From Piromyces finnis (Eukaryota > Neocallimastigomycota > Neocallimastigomycetes > Neocallimastigales > Neocallimastigaceae): a stretch of DNA of 64,000 bases. A model generated the notes under the pieces. It was not told where the DNA came from. It searched no databases and saw only the letters and a list, made by a program, of their open reading frames with translations. Positions 1-11,666 of the stretch are shown one piece after another (positions within the stretch are counted from its first letter, which is position 1; each line of letters starts with the position of its first letter). The stretch is from the NCBI GenBank assembly GCA_002104945.1, contig MCFH01000084.1, positions 62,001-126,000 on the forward strand, written 5' to 3'. Position numbers and translations under genes: made by a program.

Positions 1-1827
1 AAGGAACTTTTAGCTATTATAGTTGCTCTTGAAGAATGGCGTCATTATTTAGAAGGTGCACGTCATCCGTTCATAATTTATACTAATCACAAGAATTTAA
101 CATTTCCTAGAAAACCTGAAATGTTATCTCAGAGACAAATTAGATGGAATTTATTCTTATCCAGATTTGATTTTAAACTCATTTATAGAACTGGAAAGAA
201 ATCCGGTAAGCCTGATATCCTGTCTCGTAGAAGTGATCATTTGGTGAATGATTTTGATTCTGATGTTTCTTGTCTTACTATTTCACTTCATCATAGCGAT
301 AATAAACCGTTAATCGATTCTATTCTACTAGAACTTAAAAATGACGATTTGTATAATTCATTGTCCAATTTAAAATAAATGATTCTGCAAGTAATGCACC
401 TATTAAAAATATTGATAAAGTTATTATTGATAATGAAGGATTTTTGTTATATAATAATCTTATTTATGTTCCTAAATCTCTTAGGACAAGAGTTTTTGGA
501 ACTCCATCATGTTTTCGTTGCTGCTGACCATTTCGGCATTAAGAAAACTGTCGAACTTATTTCAAGAAACTTTTGGTGGCCAAGAATTCATTCAGATGTT
601 AAATCCTTTATTAAATCTTGCGTGACTTGTTGCAAATACAAAGTCCCCAGACATAAGCCTTATGGATTGTTATCCCCTTTGGACACTCCTAGTAGGCCTT
701 GGTCTGATATTTCTATCGACTTTATTGTTGATCTTCCTATGTCCAGAGATATGACAACACTTATGGTTGTTGTCGATAGATTTACTAAATTTGCTCACGC
801 CATTCCTTTACGTTGTCTTCCTACCGTTTCGATTGCTGCTGATGTTTTTATTGCTAATGTCTTCCGTTTGCATGGTCTTCCTGATTCCATCATCTCTGAT
901 AGAGGCTCGCAATTTACTTCTGACTTTTGGTCAAGACTTTGTGACCTTCTTAATATCAATCATTCATTATCGACTGCTAACCATCCGCAGACAGATGGTC
1001 AAACGGAGAGGGTGACCGGCATATTAGAACAATATTTCCATTGTTTTATAAATAAAAAGCAGAATAACTGGGTTGATCTTATCCCATTTGCTGAATTTGC
1101 ATATAATAATACTTTACAGCAATCTATAAATCAATCCTCATTCTTTGCTAATTATGGTTTTCATCCAAAGTTCAGTTTAGAAATTCCATCTAATGATAGA
1201 TCTAGTAGAGCTGAACAAAGAGTAATTGATATGAATGAAAACTTTAAATTATTAAAAGAAAACTTAGAAAAAGCAAAAGAAACATATAAGAAATATGCCG
1301 ATATGAAAAGAATGAGTCCCCCGGAGTTCGAAGTGGGAAAGAAAGTATGGTTATTGAAAGATTCTCCTGGAACTAACTTGAAGAAAAAATTAGCACCTCA
1401 AATGCTTGGTCCATTTGAGATAATTGAAAAAGTTAGTTCTCTCGCTTTCAAATTGAAATTTCCAAAGACAATGAGATGCCATCCAGTTTTTCATGTCTCA
1501 TTGTTAGAACCATACTTTGAAAATGAATTTAACGATAGGTGTAACCGTAGGAAGAAGAACATTCACCTTAACACAGATTTAATTGAAAAAATTCCAGAGA
1601 AAATTGAAAAGATGAAATCTGTTAATGGTGAAACATTTTATAAGTTATCATGGAAAGGATTTGACAAATCCACTTGGATTTCTGAAGATCAGATTCCAGA
1701 TAAACAATTAGTACAAGAGTTTGAAAGAAACTCTAAAAAGTCAAAACATAAGTCGAACGACACCTCCATGAAAATTAAAAAGAATAAAGTTGGTAATCTA
1801 ATCAAGCACAGAACCAACCATTTGTAA
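1..1827 (+). pseudogene. Ty3/gypsy chromovirus pol remnant (RNase H tail, integrase, chromodomain)
   Basis: The frame is open from base 1 (KELLAI motif) through a degraded RNase H region to a stop at 376-378. A second open stretch, 379-1827, encodes the integrase. Between about 375 and 500 the zinc-finger N-terminus continues in another frame, so there are two compensating indels and the copy is broken. Numbering from the codon at 379, the integrase shows HH/C-x2-C zinc ligands (H43/H44, H51, C81, C84) and a D114, D174, E210 triad with 35 residues between the last two (DD35E). It then shows a GPF-type module (MLGPFEII) and a chromodomain (YKLSWKGFDKSTW). The usual RNase H TDHKNL motif reads TNHKNL, a probable loss of a catalytic Asp. 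The window edge cuts off gag, protease and RT. Integrase class and chromodomain are clear; clade assignment beyond chromovirus is not attempted. Confidence 0.9.
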
Positions 1828-1994
1828 TTGAAATTCCTTCGAGAAAGGATTCCCTATAAATTAATCTCGCAGGAGCTCGACTTAGAGAGAGAGATTGTAA
1901 AGTTATCAAACGCCTCAGCTTGATATCTTTAATGTAACTTAATCCACAAGTATTATTATTTAAGTTACACAATTTATATTACAGAAAAAGAAAA

Positions 1995-2503
1995 TGAGAC
2001 ATAATTTATTTATTAATAATTAAAGTTTGAAACAAAATAAATTATAAATTTATTTTTAATGTTTTACAAATATATTAAATTTCTCAATTTAATTTCTTAG
2101 TTTTAGTATTGTTTTTGATAGAAAAAGATGAATAATATATAAATAATAAATGATTAATATATAAATAATACATGGGCACATATTCAAATTGAATAGTACT
2201 TAATTTGAACTGCCAGTTGTATTTTACTAAAAATAGTTATAGTTTAAATATTTATTAATAATTAAGATTTTAGTGTAGGTTTTAAATAATAATATATAGG
2301 AAATAAATAGTTATAATATAATATAAATGTATTTAGGAAAAATATAAATAGAAGATATTTTTCATCATTTTTCTATGTAATTGTTATTAATAAAATTCCT
2401 ATTATAATAAAAAATATTTTTTAATAAAACAATTTTTATTTTTTATTTTAAATTTAGTGTTATTGTAATAGAATAGATATCCTAATCTATTCTTTCTGTG
2501 TCA
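1995..2503 (+). repeat. Candidate 3' LTR of the chromovirus
   Basis: A purine-rich tract (AGAAAAAGAAAA) ends just before a TG at 1995, about 170 bases past the integrase stop. Retrovirus-like 3' LTRs begin in this way. A possible CA end lies near 2503 (TGTGTCA). The internal segment near 2165-2215 resembles the arms of the foldback repeat at 24512-25665 (shared TAATACATGG and TCAAATTGAA blocks). With no 5' LTR in view the boundaries are inferred. Confidence 0.4.
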
Positions 2504-3764
2504 CCATTACATATTTACATTTATATATATATTTTTTTATTTGCGTAATCCATTAAGAATTTCAAAATTTAATATTATTATTATAGGTAGCCTTTAAAAG
2601 TGGACATGAATCTTCAATTTTCTCGTTTATTTCTAATAAAATATTATTAGAAATAATTCCATAATTTTAATATTATTATTTTTGATTAAAAGGAAAGATA
2701 TTAACTCATATCTTTCTCATTAATATTTAATGGATTACCTTTTTCCTCTGCACAATCTATTAATATTTTTATTACTTCAGCATTATCTTTTACAATTGCT
2801 AATAAAAGTGGATATTGTTTGTAATTGTTACTTTCATCTTTATCCAAAGATATTTTTATTTGTTTAGAGTAATCTATTAAAAGGTTTATAATTTCAATAT
2901 TACTATTACGAACAGCTAATAAAAGTGGATACCATCCATCTTTATTTTTACTATTGATTTCTAACCTCATATTAATAGCATTAGCATAATTAATCAAAGT
3001 TTAACATTTTTAACATTATTATTACGAATAGCTAAAAGAAGTGGATATCATTCATTATGTTTTTTTATATTAATATTTAATTTTTTATTTTCTTTTTTTG
3101 CATTATTTAACTTTTTCTGTTCCTTCATTAAAAGCTTGTAAAAAGGAAATATTTTTCTCAAAAGTTCATTACTTTTACTAAAAGTTTCATTCAATTTAAA
3201 GTTTTGATTATTTTTATTCTGTTCCAATAACATCAATGTTTGAGTTTTTGGTATTTTTGAATTGATTCTGAATAATCTTTAAATTAATATTATGACGAGA
3301 AACATAATCAATTAATAATTTAATCATTTCTAAATTATCAAGAGTGGGAAATATTATTGTTTTCTTCACTAATATTTAATGGGATATTTCTCTCAGAAGC
3401 ATAGTCAATTAATAGTTTCAATATTATTATTTTCAATAGTTAATAAAAGAGGATAATCATTTTTTTTGATTTTTTTTTTAATATCCAAAGGTTTACCATA
3501 ATGATAGTCTGTATAATCAATCATAAAGTTTATATTTTTAATATTATTGTTTTTAATTGCCAATAAAAGTGGATATCATTCATCTTTACTCTCCTTTCCA
3601 ATTTCAATATTATTATCTTCTGCATATTCTTTTAATAACTTTAAAATTTCTGAATTATTGTTTTTAATAGCCAATAAAAGTGGATACCATCCATCATTAC
3701 CCACCTCTTTTTTAATTTCAATTTTAATGTTATTATCTTTTGCATATTTCCTTAATAATTCTAA

Positions 3765-4060
3765 ATATGCTAAGAATAAAAATATTATTATGAATATTAA
3801 CGATAGTAATAAGGATAATAAATCGCCAATTTCAATAACTATTGAAAATAATTATTTTAATATAGTAAAACTATTAATCGGATACGCTAATGAAAATAAT
3901 ATTGTTTTAAAAGATTTAACAGAGAAAAATGTCAAACAAAAATATCCTATACTTTGGGCTTTTCGTAATAACAATTTAGAAATTACAAAATTATTAATTG
4001 CATATTTTGATAGATATAATAAACCATTAAATATTGATGAAAAAAATAATAATTTAAACT
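3765..4060 (+). other. Inverted internal block of the ankyrin array
   Basis: Between minus-strand ankyrin units ending near 3765 and resuming near 4060, the plus strand instead carries two ankyrin-like units in frame (YANENNIVLK, YPILWAFRNNNLEITKLLI). Both junctions fall inside a repeat unit: LRKYAKDNN is read on minus up to about 3765, and YPVLLAVYNNNIESL on minus from about 4060. This indicates a local inversion of about 300 bp, or inverted gene conversion between repeat units. Confidence 0.65.
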
Positions 4061-5491
4061 TTCAATATTATTGTTATATACTGCTAATAAAACTGGATAA
4101 TATCCATCTTTATCTTTATCATTCATATTTAACATTATATTGTTCTCATTAGCATATTCTTTTAATAATTCTGTAATTTTCATATAATTTTTATCAATAG
4201 TCCAGAGAAGTGGAAACTTTCCATTTTTGGTTTTCCGTTAATATTTAAAATTATTTTTTTATCTTTTACGTAATTGATTATATCTTTAATAATAGTAGTA
4301 TTATTATTTGAAATAACTAATAATAATGGATACCATCTATCATCATCACTATTATTAATATTTATTGATATATTCTTACGATTCGCATATTTTATTATTA
4401 ATTCTGTGATATTAGTATTATTATTTTTGATTTCCCATAAAAGTGGATATGATTCATCATTATTTTTTTCATTTATTTCTAAAGTAATTTTTTTACTTTC
4501 AGCATATTTAATTATTAATTCTGTAATATCAGTACTATTTTTACGAACAGCAATAAAAAGGACTTTATCTATTTTTATTTTTTACTTCAATATTTAACAA
4601 TTCCTTATCAGCATAGGTTATCAGTAATTCAATAATTTTATAATTATTCTTTTCTGAAGTTAGTAACAATGGTAAATTACCATCATTATTTTTATCATTT
4701 ATAGCAAGCTTAATATGATTATTGTTTGCATATTCAATTAATAATTTTGTTATTTCTATATTATCATTACGAATTGCCAATAATAAAGGAAAAAATCCTT
4801 CATCATTTTTTATATTAATATTTACTTTTTTGTTATTTATTTTAGTTTCTTCTAATATTGATTTAATATTTTTAATATTATTATTACGAACAGCTGATAA
4901 TAATATTTTATCATATTCATACTCTAATACTGAGTTGGAAAATAATTTTCTCCATAAGATTTTTTATCTTCATATTCACTTTTATTAATAGAGAGTCTCT
5001 CGTTTTTGATATTTAAATTTAAATATTGTGATTTTTTATTTTTTTCAAGTAATATGAGTATATCAATATTTATTTTTAAGGTATCCTTAATATCATTTTC
5101 ATCAATATTTATAAAATTTTTTTTCAATAACATATTCTATGATAAGTTTTATAATTTCAATATTATCATGACGAATTACTGATGTAAGTGTAAAATACTT
5201 TTTATTATTTTTTTCCATTAATCTTTAATGTAATATTTTTGTATAATTAATAATTCTGTTAATTCAATATTATTATTTTCAATAGATTTTAATAATGAAT
5301 AATCTCTATATATATTATTTTCATTGACATTCAAAGTAGTATTTATATGATTAGCATAATCAATTATTATTTTAACAATATCGATATTATTATTTTCGAT
5401 AGCCCACAGGAGGGGAGAAGATCCATCTTTATCTTTTTCAGAAATTATTTTCTCATCATGTTTATTTTCAGGTAATATTTTAACTTTATCA

Positions 5492-5492
5492 A

Positions 5493-5534
<42 letters not shown>
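5492..5534. repeat. (ATT)n microsatellite
   Basis: About 14 uninterrupted ATT units at the 5' border of the ankyrin relic. Confidence 0.95.
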
Positions 5535-5569
5535 TTCCAAAATATTAAGTTTTTTCCTTATAAAACCTT

Positions 5570-6682
5570 TCAAAAATTTTCTTTTATTAAATATATTTAA
5601 AAAAAAATATATTTATTATAAATTAAATTAAATAATGAAAATTTTATAAAAAATAATTGTTTTTCTTTTTTTTTACATTTATAATTATTATTAATATTTT
5701 TATCTTTTTAATAAATCAATGCTAAAAATATTAATTATTTTTCTTTCTTCTTTTTTTATACTTTTAAAATGAATATGTATATAATGATAACTTTTAACTA
5801 TTTTTCTTTTTTTTTTTTTTTCATACACTTTTATTTTTCGATCAAAGCAAAATAAAAAATTTAATTATGTTTATGTTACACGATAATTAATTAAAACTTA
5901 ATTAAAATTAAAATTGTCAGAATATATGAAATGTATGATACATGTATTGACATATATAGTCACATTGTAGTTTGAATGGAATGTAACAATAGTAGTTCTT
6001 TATTATAAATTATATTAATAAAGTTGACATAATTATAAAACCTAAATTAACAACTCCTAATAAAAATAATATACAAGTCTATTTAATAATAAAAAAAAAA
6101 TTATATTTATGTAGGTAAAATCCACTTTTACTATTAAAAATGACATTGAAATGTCTTTTTCCCTTTTATATTAATGAGATGAATTATTTTCAATTTTATA
6201 TTTATAAATAATATTTATAAATAATAATTACTAAAACTAGAAATAACAAAGTATTTTAAATAGCCTATAAATAATAAAATAATACAATAACCCCTAACTT
6301 TATTATTAAAATAAAAATAAAGCTTTAAAAAAAATTATAAAAATTATTAAAGCTTATAAAATACTATAAAATTCTTATAATAAATTTGCTAACTTTTGAT
6401 TAAGAAAAAATCAATAATTAAATTACAAATCTTTTTTCATTATTATCTAGTTTTAATAGTATCAAAGAACAAAAAAAGTTTTATTACTAATTAATGAATA
6501 TATTAAAACTTTTTCTATTGCTTTTTCAATAATCCATTTTTGTTATTATATTTATTAGAACAAATTATATATAAATAACAAGAAAAAAGTAAAAAAAAAT
6601 GAAATGAAATTTATTATTTTAATGGTTTCACTTTATTTACATATATTATATTAATTAAATAACACAAGCCTGTTTTTTTTTT
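5570..6682. other. AT-rich intergenic spacer
   Basis: Mostly A/T with homopolymer runs. I see no coding pattern, RNA gene or clear repeat, apart from T-rich DNA just after the aldo-keto reductase stop. Confidence 0.7.
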
Positions 6683-7531
6683 TCAATATTTGAAATTATG
6701 AATATATTTAACAAATTTTGGATTTAAAAGGTCAACAATTTCACTATGACCAATATCCAATTTTTCTATTTCTTTCATATCAGCATAGGAAAGTTTGAAA
6801 TCAAATATGTTAATATTTTCTTTTAATTGATAGTCATAATCAGACTTTGGAATTACAATAACACCACGTTGAATATTCCAACGAAGTGCAATTTGAGCAA
6901 CAGTTTTATTATATTTTTTACTAATTTTCGTTAATATAGTATTTTTAAAAATATTTCTTTTTCCTTCATTTAGAGGTGCCCATGCTTCCGAAATAATACC
7001 ATAATTTTCCATTGTTTTAAGATTAAGATTCTGTTGATTGAAAGGATGCATTTCAACTTGATTGATCATAGGCTTAATCTTAACAGTTTGAGTTTCGCAT
7101 ATATCAGCAATTGTGTTTGGAAAACAATTAGACATACCAATTGCTTTGCAAGCACCTTCCTTATACATATTTTCAAGTCCTCGCCATGCTCCTAAATAAT
7201 CAGCCATTGGATGATGGAGTAACATTAAATCAACGTAATTAAGACCCATTATATCAAGAGAACGCTTAGTAGCTTCTTGAGCACCTTCAAAAGAATAATC
7301 TGGCAAGAATAATTTAGTGGTAATGAAAATATCTTTACGAGGAATGCCACTTTCACGAATAGCTTCACCAATTTCCTTCTCATTCTTATAGGTTTGAGCT
7401 GTATCAATTAAACGATAGCCTTGTTTAAGTGCAGCAAGAACATAATTCTTAGTTTTATTTGGGGATACTTTAAAAACACCAAGACCAACCATTGGCATTT
7501 TTATACCATTTGCTAAAGTTTTAAATTCCAT
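6683..7531 (-). CDS. Aldo-keto reductase, bacterial AKR5-like
   Basis: The 282-residue product has the whole aldo-keto reductase barrel and would be a cytosolic NAD(P)H-dependent carbonyl reductase. The catalytic tetrad is complete: D43 (LIDTAQTY), Y48, K73 (TTKLF) and H106 (LLHHP). Other family marks are GLGVF near residue 16-20, GMSNC at 132-136, NQVEMHPF at 157-164 and the cofactor motif IPKS at 227-230. In most relatives the motif continues as IPKSxxxxR; here the residue at that Arg position is Q235, which may alter NADPH versus NADH preference. The length is normal for the 2,5-diketo-gluconate reductase-like branch and there is no intron. The substrate cannot be read from sequence; a small aldehyde, keto-sugar or methylglyoxal are options. 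No operon-like partner is adjacent. Family is certain, specificity is not. Confidence 0.93.
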   Translation of the reverse strand: MEFKTLANGIKMPMVGLGVFKVSPNKTKNYVLAALKQGYRLIDTAQTYKNEKEIGEAIRESGIPRKDIFITTKLFLPDYSFEGAQEATKRSLDIMGLNYVDLMLLHHPMADYLGAWRGLENMYKEGACKAIGMSNCFPNTIADICETQTVKIKPMINQVEMHPFNQQNLNLKTMENYGIISEAWAPLNEGKRNIFKNTILTKISKKYNKTVAQIALRWNIQRGVIVIPKSDYDYQLKENINIFDFKLSYADMKEIEKLDIGHSEIVDLLNPKFVKYIHNFKY

Positions 7532-7853
7532 TGAATTAATCAGAATGTATAATTATTAATATACTTATATTTTTATTCCTAGATTTAAAAATATTAAAAT
7601 ATTATAACAAAAATTAATAATTAAGAAGAAGAAAAAAGTATACTTTTAAGAATTTTATATCATAATTTAATTTAAATTTCATTTAAAAAAATTCTTTAAT
7701 TCAAATATAATATTTTGACATTTTATTATTAGTATTAATATTATTGTACATTTTATAATAATTTTCTTATTAATTTTACATCAAGAAATATTTAAATATA
7801 CCATATAAATTAAAAACTATTTTAAAAAAAAATATTTATTATATAGTCCATAC

Positions 7854-7887
<34 letters not shown>

Positions 7888-9612
7888 TTTTAATTTTATA
7901 TCAAGAAATATTTAGATATACCATATAAATTAAAAACTATTTTAAAAAAAAACTTTTAAATCATATTTATTTATTTTATTTATTTATTATTTATATATTA
8001 TTATACAAATAATTAAATAAACCATTATGTTTATTTCAATTTAACCGTTAAATCCTACATTTAATAACATATTATTAAAACAATATTTAATAACAATATT
8101 TAATAACTCTCCATTTTTTTTAATTATATGTATATTAAAAATATGTTAGTTTCAATCATTTATTTTTAAAATTATTGTATAATAATTCATGGAGGCATAA
8201 ACAACATAAATAACATATTTAAAAAGTATTAATTCCTTTATAAATAAAACATAAAACATAAAAAACAATTCTATTAAAAATTTTCATTTATTTACCAAAG
8301 TCAATTTCTACATAAAAATTATAAAATTTAGAATTTAAATTATTCCTAAATATATAATATTAAAATATATATAAAACAATATATTAAGAAACGATATTTA
8401 AAAACAATCTATTATAATTGTTGGTCCTAAAGATATTGTGAAAGTATGTAAATATTAAAATAATAACAGTAATAAACATTTACATAACATAATAGATTAA
8501 AGATTCAATTTTAGATTTTTTTTTTTAAAACATAGTTTAGATTTTATAAAAATGTAAAAAAAAAAAAAAAAATTAAACACATACATAAATATATTATATG
8601 TATTTACATGTATATTGTTATTATATAATTTTTAAAATAAATGATAATAAAACTAACTCATAGAAATAACATTTAAAAAGTATTTTTTACAATTATTTCT
8701 ATAAAAAGGTTAATATAAATATCTTTATAAAAAAAAAGCATAAATAAATAATTAAATAAATAAAAAGTTACTATTAAGAAAATATATTATGATAATTACT
8801 AATATTATATTATATAACCATTGTTTTAAGAACATATATATTTTTAATAAAATATTGATATTTTCTGATATTATTTTTATAAAATATATACTATATTCAC
8901 TTATTTACTTTACTATTACATGATATATTTAGAAATATTAAAAGGAAATAACATTTTTATATATACTTTTTTTAATTATATTTTTTATTTCCTGTCACAC
9001 CATTAAATTAATGATATTTAATATATATTTAATATATATTTAATATATAGATTCATATATTAATATTATTCAAAAATATTATTCGTTGAATTAAATTAAA
9101 AATATTTTTATATAAAATTTAATATAAATCTAAGTTTAAATTTAATTTATTTTTATTGAATTTAAAAATAGAATTTTTCTTTCAATAAACAAAATATATG
9201 AATGTAATATATTAAACAATATAATACAGTAATTATCCTCACTAAAAATTGAAATTTTAATAGTAATTAAAATTTCATTATTGAAATAGAATTTTTTATT
9301 TTATTTTTATTAATTACGATAATTAAAAAAAATATTAATAAATAATTAAAAAAATACCTTTTTTTTTTTCAAATATATAAATAAAAATAATAAGAAAGAA
9401 ATATTTAAATTTTTTTTTATTCTTTATTTTTTATAATTCTAAAAGTTATAAAAAAATATATAACTTTTTTTTCTCCTTATTTAAAAAAAATAAATAATAA
9501 AACATATAAAAAATATATTTATTATTTTAAGTAAATTAATATTCAAACTAAACAATAAAACTAATTGTTGTATATATTCAATATTTAATTAATATTTGAA
9601 AGAAAAAAAAAA
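7532..9612. other. AT-rich intergenic spacer with one short direct duplication
   Basis: No gene is visible in 2.1 kb. A segment at 7774-7833 recurs almost exactly at 7891-7953 (offset about 120 bases), with an A-run (about 7857-7886) between them. The remainder is simple A/T sequence. Confidence 0.7.
7774..7953. repeat. Direct repeat (about 60 bp, 2 copies) around an A-tract
   Basis: Both copies contain ATCAAGAAATATTTA followed by ATATACCATATAAATT and an A-run. They differ at about two positions. Confidence 0.8.
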
Positions 9613-10437
9613 ATGTTTTTTGGTAATAAATCAAAAGCTGTAAATATCGAATATAATTTTCAAAAAGAAGTTCCATTAGGTAAATTTGAATACCTTTTTA
9701 AATTTTCATTTTTTAGTTTATTATTACAGTAAAATCATTTTAAATTTTCATTTATTAGTTTATTAATTACAATAAAATCAATTTAACAAGTTTAATTATA
9801 TGGGTTATTAAAAATTCTACTAATAATACTAATATTAATTAATAAAAAAATTAAAACATAATTTTAATCTATAATCTATACAAAGAAAAAAGACAAGAAG
9901 AATCAAGAAAGATTTTAACTAATTATCCAGAAAGAATTCCAATAATTGTAGAAAGATTCCCAAATTGTGAATCAGTTCCAGAATTACAAAAAAAGTAATT
10001 CTATTAAACTTCATATTAAAAATTAATTAATTAACAAACTAAATTTTATATAAATTTAAAATAAACTAAATATAATTCATATATAGCAATGAATATAAAA
10101 TTTAAAATATTTAATTTATATGTTTTAAAATAATATTATTAGAAAATTCTTATGTCCAAGTCAAATTACTTTTGGTCAATTTACTGAAACTGTAAGAAGA
10201 AAACTTCAATTGGATCCTTCTCAAGCCTTATTTTTCTTTGTTCCAGATTTAATAAGTAATGAAGTTGTAATTTCCGATCTTTATGAAAAGAAAAAGAATC
10301 AAGAAGATGGTTTTTTAGTATGTATATAAATAATTTTTAATATATTATTTTTGAAACATTTAATAATTTTTTTTAAATATATAATATTATTCTAATAATA
10401 GTACATCACTTATTCTGGCGAAAATGTTTTTGGTTAA
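9613..10437 (+). CDS. ATG8: Atg8/LC3-family ubiquitin-like autophagy protein, 4 exons
   Basis: Exons are 9613-9679, 9886-9994, 10143-10317 and 10402-10437. The introns, 9680-9885, 9995-10142 and 10318-10401, all have GT-AG borders and consistent phases. The joined frame is 387 nt and encodes 128 residues. Atg8 is conjugated to phosphatidylethanolamine on the autophagosome membrane. Diagnostic stretches are YPERIPIIVERF in exon 2, FGQFTETVRRKL and ALFFFVPDL in exon 3, and GFLYITYSGENVFG at the C-terminus across the last junction. The protein ends exactly on the conserved Gly128, so the residues that Atg4 normally removes are missing and the glycine is already exposed. The N-terminus (MFFGNKSKAV) is longer and unlike the usual start, although a KE-x-P and KR block follows. 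Splicing is predicted by eye but fits the family at every junction. Confidence 0.9.
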
Positions 10438-10464
10438 ATCTAATATTTAATAACTAAAAACGAT

Positions 10465-10504
<40 letters not shown>

Positions 10505-11596
10505 AATAACGCGTATCATAACCATAATCATTTATTTTTCTTTCAAATAATAATTTGATGTTTTAAATATAATATAAACTACTGTATACTTTTTAACCCT
10601 AATATTCAAAATAAAAAATAAAAAAAGTCTTTTTCTCAAATTTTTGTAATATTTTATATAATTTTATATAATTTTGTTTATTTAATATGATGAACCTTTG
10701 TTTTTTTTTAAAAAAATAAAGTATGTTATAAGAAAATAAAAATAAATAAATAAAAAAAATAAAAAATAATAAAAAAAAAAGTTGATATAGACTATGAATA
10801 ATAAATTTTAAACTATATTTAACACTAAATGTGCAGTCTTCTCTTTATTCCTAATATTAATAAAGCCACACCAAAAAAACATTCTAAATCTTAAGTATTG
10901 TCAAAAAATTATTTGTAATACATTTTAGGTTATATGATTGTTAATTAGATGGAAATATACTCAAATAATTTATTTAAATGAGTTAAAAATTGTTTTCATG
11001 TTTAAAGCCTAAAACCTATAAGACTATAAAATTAACCTTGTATATTATCTTTCCATTTTTTCCCTTTTATATATATATAATATATTAAATATAAGATATA
11101 ACTATTTTTTTAAGTTACATTAGGGATATATATTTTCTTTTAAAGTATTATAATAATAAATAATTTTAGTTATTCCATTTAAATAATATCTACCTATTTT
11201 TTTTTATCTAAATTTACAAATAAAATGAACTATTAAATATTATATAGAAAGAAACTTTTTTGTAAAATTCAAAAATAATTGGCATTTTATTTATAAAGTG
11301 AGAAAAGAAGAAAAAAAGTTGCTATAAAATAATTTTCCTTTTTTTTAAGTCAATAAAATTGAAAAAAAAAATAAAAATTAGAAAAATCCTTTATTTTTCA
11401 TTTCTTCTTATTAAATTAAAACTATTATTTACATAATATAATGAAAATTACATTTCTGAATAAATATATAATAATAAAAAAAAAGGAAGTTGCAATTCTT
11501 TCTTCATATTTCAATAAATATTAATTAATATATGAAATTACAAATTTTATTTATTGATTGATTATTCTATTTTATTTTATTTTATTTTATTTTATT

Positions 11597-11627
<31 letters not shown>

Positions 11628-11666
11628 TTTTCATTTTTCTATTGTTTTAATATCAATATTATAAAT
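10438..11666. other. AT-rich intergenic spacer
   Basis: It holds a pure A-tract of 35 bases (10469-10503) soon after the ATG8 stop and (TTTTA)n/(TTTA)n simple repeats at about 11567-11631. I see no coding region or RNA gene. Confidence 0.7.
11567..11631. repeat. (TTTTA)n then (TTTA)n simple repeat
   Basis: Five-base units change to four-base units without a gap, just after the 3' end of the capping enzyme gene. Confidence 0.9.

Larger units (their letters stand above)
2560..5560 (-). pseudogene. Degenerate ankyrin-repeat gene
   Basis: On the minus strand the motif YPLLLAI-x-NNN-x-EI-x-LLI-x-YA recurs roughly every 111-119 bases (37-39 codons). At least 16 relics can be followed, for example near 2805, 2918, 3560, 3671, 4317, 4434, 4663 and 4779. 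This is a long ankyrin-like array rich in Asn, Lys and Ile, a style common in anaerobic fungi. The frame changes repeatedly and stops interrupt it, leaving open pieces of only 60-100 codons (2701-2997, 3048-3236, 4565-4780, 4924-5133). About 300 bases in the middle read in the opposite direction (separate entry). The upstream end runs into an ATT microsatellite. It is very unlikely to make one protein. A heavily spliced gene is the alternative, but I see no consistent intron borders. Confidence 0.75.

Noticed and set aside
4274-4988. Plus-strand frames of 88-107 codons
   Set aside because: Antisense of ankyrin repeats; the minus strand carries the recognisable repeat pattern.
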